Made by a program: the position numbers and the translations under genes. A stretch of 54,569 nt of DNA, taken from the NCBI GenBank assembly GCA_005888095.1, contig VBKF01000127.1, positions 1 through 54,569 on the forward strand, read 5' to 3'. The number at the start of each line of letters is the position of its first letter. Positions within the stretch are counted from its first letter, which is position 1. This DNA comes from Deltaproteobacteria bacterium (lineage in GTDB: Bacteria; Desulfobacterota; Binatia; DP-6). A model generated the notes under the pieces. The model saw nothing but the letters and a program-made list of their open reading frames with translations. It was not told the origin of the DNA and ran no database searches. Of the stretch, positions 42,308 to 51,675 are shown in pieces.

Positions 42308-43744
42308 TTAGGACTGCACGAAGCCGCCGCCAGGCAGCCGTGCGAGAGACCGGTCTTTCCAGTATCTCCAGCTGAGCCACGGCGGGCGCAGCGACTTGAG
42401 GACGATCGGCACGGCCATGGCCACCACGTTCAGGTTCGGATTGAGCGACCGCGCCACGCCCTCGATCGTCACGATCGCCTTGATGAGGAGCGTCGCGGAG
42501 GGCGGGACGTAGAGACCATGGCGATATGCCACCCTGAACAGGTCGTTGACGAGGGTCTCGAGCCCGTTCGAGCCGCCGGCACCGTCGCCGTTTCGACCCA
42601 TCATCTGGGCGACGACCTGGCTCTCGCTCTGCCGAACCACCTTCGCGACGTCGGCCTTGAACTCGTCGTAGCTGAATTCGAGCGGAGGCACGCCGAAATC
42701 GAGGAGCGCGCGGGTCAACGCCTCGGGGTCGCCCACTACGAAGGCACGCACCGCCCTCGCGATCCGTTGCCGGTCCTGCCTCCCGGACTCCCCGGTCAAC
42801 CCGAGATCGATCAGGCCAAGGCGCCCGTCGGGGAGGATCAGGAGATTCCCGGCGTGGGGATCGCCGTGGAAGCGGCCGTCCTCGAAGACCTGCTTGAGAA
42901 TCTCCTTGAAGGCGAGATCCGCGACCCTCCGGGCCGCGTCCGGATCCGTCTTGGCGCGGGCACGGTACGCCGACAGCGGCTCCCCGACGAGCTCCTCCAT
43001 CACCAGGGCGCGCGCCGAGCACCACTCCCGGTACACTCTCGGCACGCGGACGCGGGGATTGCCGCGCAGCCGTCGCCCGAAGTCGTCGAGCGACTGGGCC
43101 TCCCGCCGGAGATCGACCTCGGCGCGCAGCGCGGCGCCGAGGTCCCGGACCGCGTTCGAAAGCGCGAGCCGGGTGGTCTTGCTGGTGAGGCCCGGAAGCG
43201 TGAGGACGAGACCGCAGAGCAGCTCGGCCGCGTTCAGGTCGCGATCGATCTCGCGCTGGAGCCCCGGGCGCACCAGCTTGACGATCACGCTCGGTCCGCT
43301 CTTGAGCTCGGCCCGATGGACCTGGGCGATCGATCCGACGGCGATCGGCCGCGGGCTGAACTTCCGAAACGGCAACCCGTGCGGGAACGCCACCTTGAGC
43401 GTCGTCGCGAGCTGCCGCCCCCGCATCGAGGGCTGTTGCGTGTAGAGCGCTTCCAGGCGCACGCACACGGCCTCGGGGAGGATGTCGCTGCGGGTGGCGA
43501 GGACCTGGCCAAGCTTGGTGGTCAGAGGACCGGAGCTCTGGGCGATGCGCACGAGGGCGTCGCCGATCGCCTTCCAGGGAAGCTCGGACAGCCCTTCCCG
43601 GAGCAGGACGAGGGCGGCCGACGCCGGGGCCGGCAGCAAACCGTAGCGGGCGGCGTTGAAGGCCAGCCGTGGAGCTACCAGCGCCGCGTCCGCCACGCGC
43701 CTCGCCGGGCGTGCCAGGTCGGGCAATGTCACGGGAAACCGCAA
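42308..43744 (-). CDS. ABC1/AarF/UbiB-family atypical kinase
   Basis: About 478 residues. KxGQ-type motif TKLGQVLATR (about 75-85), the Ala-rich loop GSIAQVHRAEL in place of the usual P-loop, the lysine in VIVKLVRPG, and the catalytic and metal sites in RFHGDPHAGNLL and LGLIDLGLTG. A C-terminal hydrophobic stretch follows. UbiB/COQ8 proteins support ubiquinone synthesis through ATPase activity. Only TTG (43744), GTG (43732) or TTG (43726) are available as starts. Confidence 0.88.
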   Translation of the reverse strand: MRFPVTLPDLARPARRVADAALVAPRLAFNAARYGLLPAPASAALVLLREGLSELPWKAIGDALVRIAQSSGPLTTKLGQVLATRSDILPEAVCVRLEALYTQQPSMRGRQLATTLKVAFPHGLPFRKFSPRPIAVGSIAQVHRAELKSGPSVIVKLVRPGLQREIDRDLNAAELLCGLVLTLPGLTSKTTRLALSNAVRDLGAALRAEVDLRREAQSLDDFGRRLRGNPRVRVPRVYREWCSARALVMEELVGEPLSAYRARAKTDPDAARRVADLAFKEILKQVFEDGRFHGDPHAGNLLILPDGRLGLIDLGLTGESGRQDRQRIARAVRAFVVGDPEALTRALLDFGVPPLEFSYDEFKADVAKVVRQSESQVVAQMMGRNGDGAGGSNGLETLVNDLFRVAYRHGLYVPPSATLLIKAIVTIEGVARSLNPNLNVVAMAVPIVLKSLRPPWLSWRYWKDRSLARLPGGGFVQS

Positions 43745-43881
43745 GGTCTTCGCCCGGTATCGTCTCGGCCATCAGGGGCCAGGACTTTAGCAGCGCTCTC
43801 GCAGGCGCCGGCGCGACGGCTCAGGCTTGCACCGTGCCGCGTCCTTTTGCCAAATCACCCAACGCCCACGGAGGTCGATCT

Positions 43882-44385
43882 ATGAGCGTCTCATCCCGCC
43901 ACCATTTCCGATTTCACGCACCGCACGCGCATCTCGCCTCGGTGTTCGGCGACGACTGGTTCGCCGTGAGAGCGGAGGCCTTCGCCCGCTTCTTCGGGAC
44001 GCCGCTATTCCTGGTTGCGCAGACGGTCGTGGTGGCCTTCTGGATCGCCGTCAATGCCGTCGGTCTCACCCGCTTCGACGTCTACCCCTTCATCCTCCTG
44101 AACCTCGCCTTCAGCCTGCAGGCCGCCTACGCAGCGCCGCTCATCCTGCTCGCTCAGACCCGGCAGGCCGACCGCGACAAGGCCCTCGCGGACGCGGACG
44201 CGCAGCACCGGGAAGCGCTCGCCCAGGCGAGCCTCGAGCGACAGGAGTTCGCGACGCAGCAATCGGCGCAGCTGCTCGAGCTCCTGGACCGGAACACGAA
44301 GCTCACGCAGATCACGCAGGAGCTGAGCCAGCGCATCGAGCGGCTCACGGACGAGATTCACCGCAAGGTGGTCGCCGCCAGCTGA
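43882..44385 (+). CDS. DUF1003 membrane protein
   Basis: 167 residues. Two membrane helices (about 33-55 and 68-88) hold the DUF1003 motif: VVVAFWIAVNAV and FDVYPFILLNLAFSLQAAYA, then APLILLAQTRQADRD. A cytoplasmic coiled coil (about 105-160) ends it. Role unknown. A strong ribosome site GGAGGT (43870-43875) sits six bases before ATG 43882. Confidence 0.9.
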   Translation: MSVSSRHHFRFHAPHAHLASVFGDDWFAVRAEAFARFFGTPLFLVAQTVVVAFWIAVNAVGLTRFDVYPFILLNLAFSLQAAYAAPLILLAQTRQADRDKALADADAQHREALAQASLERQEFATQQSAQLLELLDRNTKLTQITQELSQRIERLTDEIHRKVVAAS

Positions 44386-44419
44386 GGCAGGCCCAAGGGC
44401 GCCGCGACCCGAGCGCGGG

Positions 44420-44836
44420 CTACCTCGACCGGGCAATCGCCTCGATCAGCTCGCGCCGCACCCGCTCCACGTCCGTGAGCGGGCTCCGGCGCAGCCGGCC
44501 GAGCTCGGCCGCCGTATACGGGGCGAAGTCCGCCGGCGTGTCGTCACGGCCGAAGCGTTCGAGCACCCAGTTGAGCACGGCAGCCGTTGCGGCGTCGTCG
44601 AGCGGCGCCTGCGCGACACCGGGCACGCGCGCCAGGTACTCCCGCCCGCCTGGCACGCGCAGGAACTTCCCGACGGAGCCGGCGAGCGCCGGGACGCTGC
44701 CCGGCGTGGCGGCGCCGTCGGCGCGGTGGCACCCCTGGCAGTTGAGCGCGTAGTCGAGCGCCGGGCCGCCCACGTCGGCGCCCGCTGCGCGGCTCGCAGC
44801 GGCCGCAGCCACGAGCACCGCGATGGTCCGAAACAT
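44420..44836 (-). CDS. Small monohaem c-type cytochrome of the amine dehydrogenase cluster
   Basis: 138 residues with a signal peptide (1-20) and one haem site CQGCH (residues 33-37). No methionine or histidine follows the site, so the sixth iron ligand is not obvious. It starts 13 bases after the aauA-like stop and is the last gene of the cluster. The same position in the Alcaligenes faecalis aau cluster is held by a small periplasmic monohaem cytochrome. It could accept electrons from the tryptophylquinone enzyme or help cofactor formation. ATG 44836 is preceded by an in-frame GTG. Confidence 0.85.
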   Translation of the reverse strand: MFRTIAVLVAAAAASRAAGADVGGPALDYALNCQGCHRADGAATPGSVPALAGSVGKFLRVPGGREYLARVPGVAQAPLDDAATAAVLNWVLERFGRDDTPADFAPYTAAELGRLRRSPLTDVERVRRELIEAIARSR

Positions 44837-44849
44837 CACGACTTGCGCA

Positions 44850-45392
44850 TCACGACTTGGTCGCGACCCCGAGCACCACCGCCACCGAGCAGTTCACCGC
44901 CCGGCTCTTGGTGCCGAAGCACCACAGGAGGTCGTTGTTCTTCGACGTGAAGTAGACGGGCTTCTCGCCTTCCGTCCGGGTGCATCGACAGCGCAGGCAC
45001 AGCGACTGCCCGCAGCAGTCGTTGTAGGAGATGATGTAGTCCTTCCCGTCGCCGGGGTGCCGGCAGGTGCCGATCCAGGTGACGGGCGACATCTCCGTCC
45101 CGGGCGGGCACGCGCTCTGCGAGCCGCCGCAGCACGCGCAGAGGAAGCCGTCGATGGCGCAGTGACGCCAGTAGCTGCAGCTCTTCGGGTCGCCCACCTC
45201 GCCCTTGAGCGCCGCGTCGTCGGGCGGTGGGAGGCGCGCGTCGTCCGCGGCACGCGCCACCGGCAGGAGCGGCAACGTCGAGCCGACCAGCGCGGACCCG
45301 AGCCGGGTGAGGAAGCTCCGACGCGACGTGCGCTGCGCCAGCTGCCGCGCGGCGGTCTCCACGAAGCGGTCGATCCAGTATCGTTCGTCCAT
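44850..45392 (-). CDS. aauA: Amine dehydrogenase light chain (TTQ-bearing subunit)
   Basis: 180 residues. The Tat signal is TSRRSFLTRLG (22-32). The mature part is cysteine-rich and aligns with methylamine and aromatic amine dehydrogenase small subunits: W106 (in VTWIGTC) and W157 (in NDLLWCFG) match the two tryptophans that become the tryptophan tryptophylquinone cofactor (W57 and W108 of Paracoccus MauA); D81 (AIDG) and D125 (YNDCCG) match the catalytic/maturation aspartates. The twelve or more cysteines would form the usual six disulfides. It oxidises primary amines to aldehyde and ammonia in the periplasm. Stop and start overlap with the aauD-like gene. Confidence 0.93.
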   Translation of the reverse strand: MDERYWIDRFVETAARQLAQRTSRRSFLTRLGSALVGSTLPLLPVARAADDARLPPPDDAALKGEVGDPKSCSYWRHCAIDGFLCACCGGSQSACPPGTEMSPVTWIGTCRHPGDGKDYIISYNDCCGQSLCLRCRCTRTEGEKPVYFTSKNNDLLWCFGTKSRAVNCSVAVVLGVATKS

Positions 45393-46012
45393 CACTGTGG
45401 TCCCACTCCCATGTCCTGCTGCGCGCGTCCGAGGAAGTCCTGAATCGACGACACGCCGCGCTCCCTGGCCTCGAACAGGCTCTCGAGGTGCTCCCGGGTG
45501 TTCACGAGCCCCTTCGAGCGGACGATCCCGGCGGCATCGAGGAGCACGGCATAGGGCAGCTTCTCGACCCGATAGGTGATCCCGAGCGCGGGGGAGAGGA
45601 CGTAGGTGGACGGGTCGAGCTGCTGCTCGCGCACGAACGGCTCGTGCTCCTCGCGTGTCCCGTCGCTGGCGAGGAGGAGGTCCAGCCAGCGCCCCTCGCG
45701 GCGCACCGCCGAGCGCAGCGCGGGAAGGAGAGCTTTGCAGACGGGGCACGTGGGCGAGAGGAAGAAGAGGAGCGTCGCTCGACGGTCGGGGCTCGGCGCG
45801 CCGATGTCGCGCACCGCTCCCGAGAGCGTCTGCACGCGCACCACCGGCGCAGCCTCTCCCACCCCGGGGCCTCTGCCCACCATGAGGGCGCCGGCCGGCG
45901 CCACGCGCTCGTAGAGCACGCCGATCTGGCGGACGAGCGCGACCACGACGCAGGCGAGGAGCACGACCGCCGCCCACAGGACGACGTTCGACACGACGAG
46001 CGCCTGCGTCAC
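45392..46012 (-). CDS. aauD: MauD/AauD-like thioredoxin-fold disulfide protein
   Basis: 206 residues: an N-terminal membrane anchor (5-27), then a thioredoxin fold with redox motif CPVC in FFLSPTCPVCKALLPAL and the cis-Pro in VEKLPYAVLLD. MauD is needed to form the disulfides of the small subunit. GTG start at 46012 overlapping the aauE-like stop. Confidence 0.9.
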   Translation of the reverse strand: MTQALVVSNVVLWAAVVLLACVVVALVRQIGVLYERVAPAGALMVGRGPGVGEAAPVVRVQTLSGAVRDIGAPSPDRRATLLFFLSPTCPVCKALLPALRSAVRREGRWLDLLLASDGTREEHEPFVREQQLDPSTYVLSPALGITYRVEKLPYAVLLDAAGIVRSKGLVNTREHLESLFEARERGVSSIQDFLGRAQQDMGVGPQ

Positions 46013-46548
46013 GCCTCACCTCGGAGGCGGGCGAGCGCGGGCGCGTGCGCGAGCAGGCGATCGACCGACGCGTACAGCGCCGCGAGCGTCGCCGTGGCCC
46101 CCATCACCGTGAGCGCGTCCACCCAGACGAGCGGTCGCGGGCGTACCGGCGCGACCGCGGCCAGCGCCGCCGCGGCCAGGGCCGCGTTGCGCGCGACGAG
46201 CCAGCCGCTGATCGGCCGGCGGACGGCGGGCCCCGCGCAGCCGCAGTCGATGTGTCGCCGGCCGCGCGCGAGATTGACCGCGATCGCGGCGCCGTAGACG
46301 GCCAGGACCGCGGCCGCGGCGACGGGGCCGGGCGCGCGCCGCGCCGGCGCGAGGAGCGCAATTGCCACGACGACCTCGACGCCGATCACCAGCATCGCGG
46401 CGAGCGGCACGACGGGGCCGGGCAGGAGGCGGTACTCCGCGAGCGTCGTCCGGAATCGGCCGGGGTCGCGCAGCTTGTGGTTCGCCGCCACCAGGAACAG
46501 CAGCGCGAAGGCGGCCCTCAGCGCGGCGTCGACCGCAGGATCGATCAT
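46009..46548 (-). CDS. aauE: MauE/AauE-like membrane protein
   Basis: 179 residues with four membrane helices. HKLRDPGRFRTTLAEYRLLP after helix 1 and NLARGRRHIDCGCAG after helix 3 are the MauE signatures; the DCGC pair may exchange electrons with MauD. With MauD it supports export and folding of the small subunit. It starts 4 bases after the aauB-like stop. Confidence 0.9.
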   Translation of the reverse strand: MIDPAVDAALRAAFALLFLVAANHKLRDPGRFRTTLAEYRLLPGPVVPLAAMLVIGVEVVVAIALLAPARRAPGPVAAAAVLAVYGAAIAVNLARGRRHIDCGCAGPAVRRPISGWLVARNAALAAAALAAVAPVRPRPLVWVDALTVMGATATLAALYASVDRLLAHAPALARLRGEA

Positions 46549-46552
46549 GGTC

Positions 46553-47806
46553 TCACGGCGCGAAGAGGAGGCTCGCGGCCAGGCCGGGCTCGGAGACCTG
46601 GCGCACCACGGCGCCGGTCATCGCGTCGTGGATGGTGAGGGTCGGCGGCAGCGACGCCGACATGACCAGGACCGGATGATCGTCCTGGGTCACGAGAATG
46701 CGCTCGACGCCGGGGTTGGGCAGCACCTTCGGCAGGAACCACCCCGTGAACCGCGCCATCCGCCCGCGCCCGCTCGCCGCGAGCTGCTGGCCGACGAAGC
46801 CCGCGAGCGGGTTCGGCACGGGGATGCGCTGCACGCGCCGTCGCGTCGCCAGGTCGTAGACCCACACCTCGGTGCCGGCCTCCTTGTGGGTGTCGGGACC
46901 GCCCTGGTGCATGAGCGCGTAGAGTCTTCCGGAGGCGGCGTGGACGGCGAGGTGCTGGCCCCCGCCGACGCGCCACGCGGCGCGGCGGTCCGCGTCGCCG
47001 ACGAGCGACCAGGTCTCCCCGAAGCGCGGCGTGTCGCCGGCCACGTCCACCGGGTGCACGACTCCCTCGAAGGACACGAACAGCCATTCGCTCCCCCGGC
47101 GCACCGCCTTCTCGGTGACCGGGTCCTTCTGCGGGTCGAAGAACGGCTCGCTGCGCTCGACCCGCGTCTCGTGGCCCGTGTCGTCGAGGGCCACCGTCAG
47201 GGCCGCGCCGTTGGCGCACAGCATGAGGAACCGACGGGGCCCCGCGGCATAGACCAGGCTGCACCCGGGGGTGGAGACCTCGGTGGTGAACCGGCGCGAC
47301 TTGACGTCGACGATCGACAGCGAGGTGACGGGCGTCAGGTTGAAGACCGCCGCGAACCGCCCGTCGTCCGACAGCGCGTTCGCGGCGTTGCCGGGGAAGT
47401 ACTCCGCCCGGCGCGGCGGGATGCCGATCTCGTCCAGCGGCTGGAGCGTCGCGGCGTCGTAGACGGTGACCACGTCCGTCCGCTCGCCGCGCACCCCGCG
47501 CGAGTAGTAGGTCTCCGCCAGGTAGACCTCGCGGTGGTCGGGCGCGAACAGCGGCGCGATGACGAAGCCGACGCCTCCGCTGCCGGAGCTGAGGGTGGCG
47601 AGCAGCTCGCCCGCGTCGGCGTCGAAGAGCGCCGTGCGGTGGAGCAGGATGTCGCTCAGCCAGAACCAGTGCGGCCCCGGCCGCGCGGGCAGCGCGACCA
47701 CCTTGCCGACGGTCTCGGGCTGCGGCCCTGCGCCGGCGACGCCGCTCGCGGCGAGGCAGAGGAGAATCGCCCGGAGCCATGCACGGCGTGTCCGCGGTGG
47801 CCTCAT
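46553..47806 (-). CDS. aauB: Amine dehydrogenase heavy chain
   Basis: 417 residues: signal peptide (to about 26, AGAGPQ), then a seven-bladed beta-propeller of the MADH/AADH large subunit family, with HWFWLSDILLHR, VYLAETYYSRGVRGERTDVV, VSTPGCSLVYA, FVSFEGVVHPVDV, YALMHQGGPDTHKEAGTEVW. The segment YYSRGxRGxRTDVV is a strong family marker. It pairs with the TTQ light chain. First gene of the cluster. The cluster order (B-E-D-A-cytochrome) matches aau rather than mau. Confidence 0.93.
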   Translation of the reverse strand: MRPPRTRRAWLRAILLCLAASGVAGAGPQPETVGKVVALPARPGPHWFWLSDILLHRTALFDADAGELLATLSSGSGGVGFVIAPLFAPDHREVYLAETYYSRGVRGERTDVVTVYDAATLQPLDEIGIPPRRAEYFPGNAANALSDDGRFAAVFNLTPVTSLSIVDVKSRRFTTEVSTPGCSLVYAAGPRRFLMLCANGAALTVALDDTGHETRVERSEPFFDPQKDPVTEKAVRRGSEWLFVSFEGVVHPVDVAGDTPRFGETWSLVGDADRRAAWRVGGGQHLAVHAASGRLYALMHQGGPDTHKEAGTEVWVYDLATRRRVQRIPVPNPLAGFVGQQLAASGRGRMARFTGWFLPKVLPNPGVERILVTQDDHPVLVMSASLPPTLTIHDAMTGAVVRQVSEPGLAASLLFAP

Positions 47807-47873
47807 CGTCGCATCGGGGTGGAGGAACCGCGGCGCCCTATACCACGGGCCAGATCGTGGTAATAGACGCACC

Positions 47874-48239
47874 ATGATCGTCGTGACCAACCGCATCCCC
47901 GTCACCCGGGGCCATGAGATCGACTTCGAGGACCGCTTCAAGCGCCGCGTCCATCTCGTGGACCGCCATCCGGGCTTCATCCGCAACGAGGTGCACCGCC
48001 CGCGTCCGATGAAGTTCGAGCACGAGCGCGGCACCTGGGTGGATGACCCGGACGCGCAGGGCTACTACGAGGTGAAGACCTGGTGGCGGACCTTCGACGA
48101 CTTCGTCGCGTGGACGAAGAGCGCCGACTTCGCCGAGGCGCATGCCAACCGCCCGCCGCGGGAGATGTTCAGCGGGCCCAACGTCCTGGAGGTCCACGAG
48201 ATCCTCACCAGCACGGACCTCGACCTCGACTCGGGGTGA
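47874..48239 (+). CDS. Antibiotic biosynthesis monooxygenase-like (ABM/HmoA) protein
   Basis: 121 residues of the dimeric ferredoxin-like ABM fold. TNRIPVTRGHEIDFEDRFKRR and HLVDRHPGFIRNEVHRP form the first half, and YEVKTWWRTFDDFVAWTKSADFAEAHA the second. Related proteins degrade haem (IsdG/HmoA) or oxidise aromatic intermediates. Divergent from aauB with 67 bases between, so shared control is possible. It overlaps the Nudix gene by one base. Confidence 0.85.
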   Translation: MIVVTNRIPVTRGHEIDFEDRFKRRVHLVDRHPGFIRNEVHRPRPMKFEHERGTWVDDPDAQGYYEVKTWWRTFDDFVAWTKSADFAEAHANRPPREMFSGPNVLEVHEILTSTDLDLDSG

Positions 48240-48670
48240 TGCCCGGCAAGCGGTCGGCCGGCGTGGTCGTCGTCCGCCCCGGCCCGGCGGGCTGGCGCTA
48301 CCTCTTGCTGCGCGCCTTCCGCAACTGGGACTTCCCGAAGGGTCTCGTCGAGCCGGACGAGCCGCCGCTCGCCGCGGCGTTGCGAGAGGTGCGCGAGGAG
48401 GCATCGCTCGAATCGCTCGAGCTCCGCTGGGGCGAGGCTTTCCGGGAGACCGAGCCGTACGCGGGAGGGAAGGTCGCACGCTACTACGTCGCCCTCAGCG
48501 CGTCCGGCGACGTGCGGCTCCCCGTGTCGCCGGAGCTCGGACGGCCCGAGCATCACGAGCACCGGTGGGCCTCGTATGCCGAGGCGCGGCGGCTGCTCCC
48601 GCCGCGGCTGCAACCGATCCTCGACTGGGCGAGTTCGGTGGTCGAGGGCTCGCTCGCGGAAACTCACTGA
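48239..48670 (+). CDS. Nudix hydrolase, diadenosine tetraphosphatase-like
   Basis: 143 residues. The Nudix box is GLVEPDEPPLAAALREVREE (with the REVREE metal-binding glutamates), preceded by SAGVVVVRPG and RNWDFPKG, the start of the Ap4A-hydrolase subgroup. It hydrolyses a nucleoside diphosphate linked to another group. The ATG at 48239 overlaps the stop of the ABM gene (TGATG). Confidence 0.9.
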   Translation: MPGKRSAGVVVVRPGPAGWRYLLLRAFRNWDFPKGLVEPDEPPLAAALREVREEASLESLELRWGEAFRETEPYAGGKVARYYVALSASGDVRLPVSPELGRPEHHEHRWASYAEARRLLPPRLQPILDWASSVVEGSLAETH

Positions 48671-48738
48671 GGCCGCTGCCCAGGCGCGAAAGCGTCTACG
48701 GCGCTAGACACTCGCGGCGGGCCTGCTATCTTCACTCG

Positions 48739-48944
48739 GTGAGAGGCAAGGAGCTGCTCCGCGTGCTACGGGGTCTCGGATGTGAGGAAGAGCGACGGCG
48801 GGATCGCACGTGCGTGTTCGCTGTGGCGACTGCGTGACGACCGTCCCCGTCCATGCCGGCGAGGACCTCGGCCCTGGGCTGCTCCGGGCGATCGAGCGTG
48901 ACCTGGAACCTTGCCTCGGCAAGGGATGGTTGCAACGGCGATGA
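48739..48944 (+). pseudogene. hicA: HicA-type mRNA interferase toxin, frameshifted
   Basis: From GTG 48739 the frame reads MRGKELLRVLRGLGCEE and then goes off into a stop at 48837. One base back the toxin resumes: GSHVRVRCGDCVTTVPVHAG, then EDLGPGLLRAIERDL to the stop at 48944, with the catalytic His of the G-S-H motif. One lost G in the CGGCGGGATC run would explain it. HicA toxins cleave mRNA. The end overlaps the hicB start (ATGA). Confidence 0.88.
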
Positions 48945-49330
48945 GAACATACACCGTCAGCTACGAGCGCGACGAAGGGGGTTGGTGGGTGGCCACCGTC
49001 GTTGAGGTTCGGGGGTGCCGGACCCAGGGACGAACGATCGCCCAGGCGCGGAGCCGGATCCGGGAGGCCCTCGGGCTGTTCGTCGACAATTCCGAGCGTG
49101 CGGCGCTCGTCGAGCGGGTCAAGCTGGGTGCCGAGGCACGCCGCGCCTTGGCCCGCCTCGAAGCCGCCAGGCAGCGAGCGGCGAGGGAACAGCAGCATGC
49201 TCAGGCCTCCACCAGGGACGCTGTTCGGGTTCTCACACGGAAGCTTCGGCTGAGTGTCCGCGATGCCGGAGAGCTGCTCGGCCTGTCGCACCAGCGCGTT
49301 CAACAACTCGCACGCCGTCGCGCGGGTTGA
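48941..49330 (+). CDS. hicB: HicB-family antitoxin with C-terminal DNA-binding domain
   Basis: 129 residues. The HicB fold TYTVSYERDEGGWWVATV, GCRTQGRTIAQARSRIREAL lies in the first 60 residues. The C-terminal part (KLRLSVRDAGELLGLSHQRVQQL) is a helix-turn-helix that would bind the operon promoter. It appears intact although its toxin is broken, which is a tolerated state. Confidence 0.9.
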   Translation: MRTYTVSYERDEGGWWVATVVEVRGCRTQGRTIAQARSRIREALGLFVDNSERAALVERVKLGAEARRALARLEAARQRAAREQQHAQASTRDAVRVLTRKLRLSVRDAGELLGLSHQRVQQLARRRAG

Positions 49331-49401
49331 ACGGCCCACGGATCCGCGAGCGTCGCGAGGCAAGGGGCATCCGGTCGGCCGGGCGGCACGCCGGCCTGGC
49401 G

Positions 49402-51297
<1,896 letters not shown>

Positions 51298-51675
51298 GGA
51301 CGTGCATCCTGACGAGAGAGGCCGGGCGGGTCAAACGCCACGGAGATCTCCTGCGCGGGAACGCCGGCGCCGGCCTGCTCATCGGGCACGGCAGCCCACC
51401 CCGCGAGCTGCATAGCTAACCAGCTTGGCGCGCCGTGACGCGGCGCACAGCGGACGGGCATTGGTTGCAGCGCTGCGCATCTTGCGGCGCTGCGGGTCGC
51501 AGCGGTTCGCGGCACCCAACTTTCGTTGGAGTTCCGTGCACCGGCGAGGGCACGCACCTTGCTCGGAGCCCGCAGCAACATGTCGCGGAAAGCACCGCCT
51601 TTGCTCGACCGCATGGTTCTAGCTTGCAAGCCGCTGGGAACGGCGGCGCGCGGCTGGACCTCGGGGGGAAATCTC
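51298..51675. other. Intergenic region before the giant repeat gene
   Basis: 378 bases between divergent typA and the repeat protein. No convincing ORF, tRNA or repeat was found. It must hold both promoters, but no clear -10/-35 pair is visible. A GGGGGGAA ribosome site lies just before the ATG at 51676. Confidence 0.5.

Noticed and set aside
48739..48944. Programmed frameshifting as the explanation for hicA
   Set aside because: No slippery heptamer or downstream stem is evident; a base loss in the G run is simpler.
51419..51625. Short ORFs upstream of the giant repeat gene
   Set aside because: No ribosome site, signal peptide or protein-like composition.
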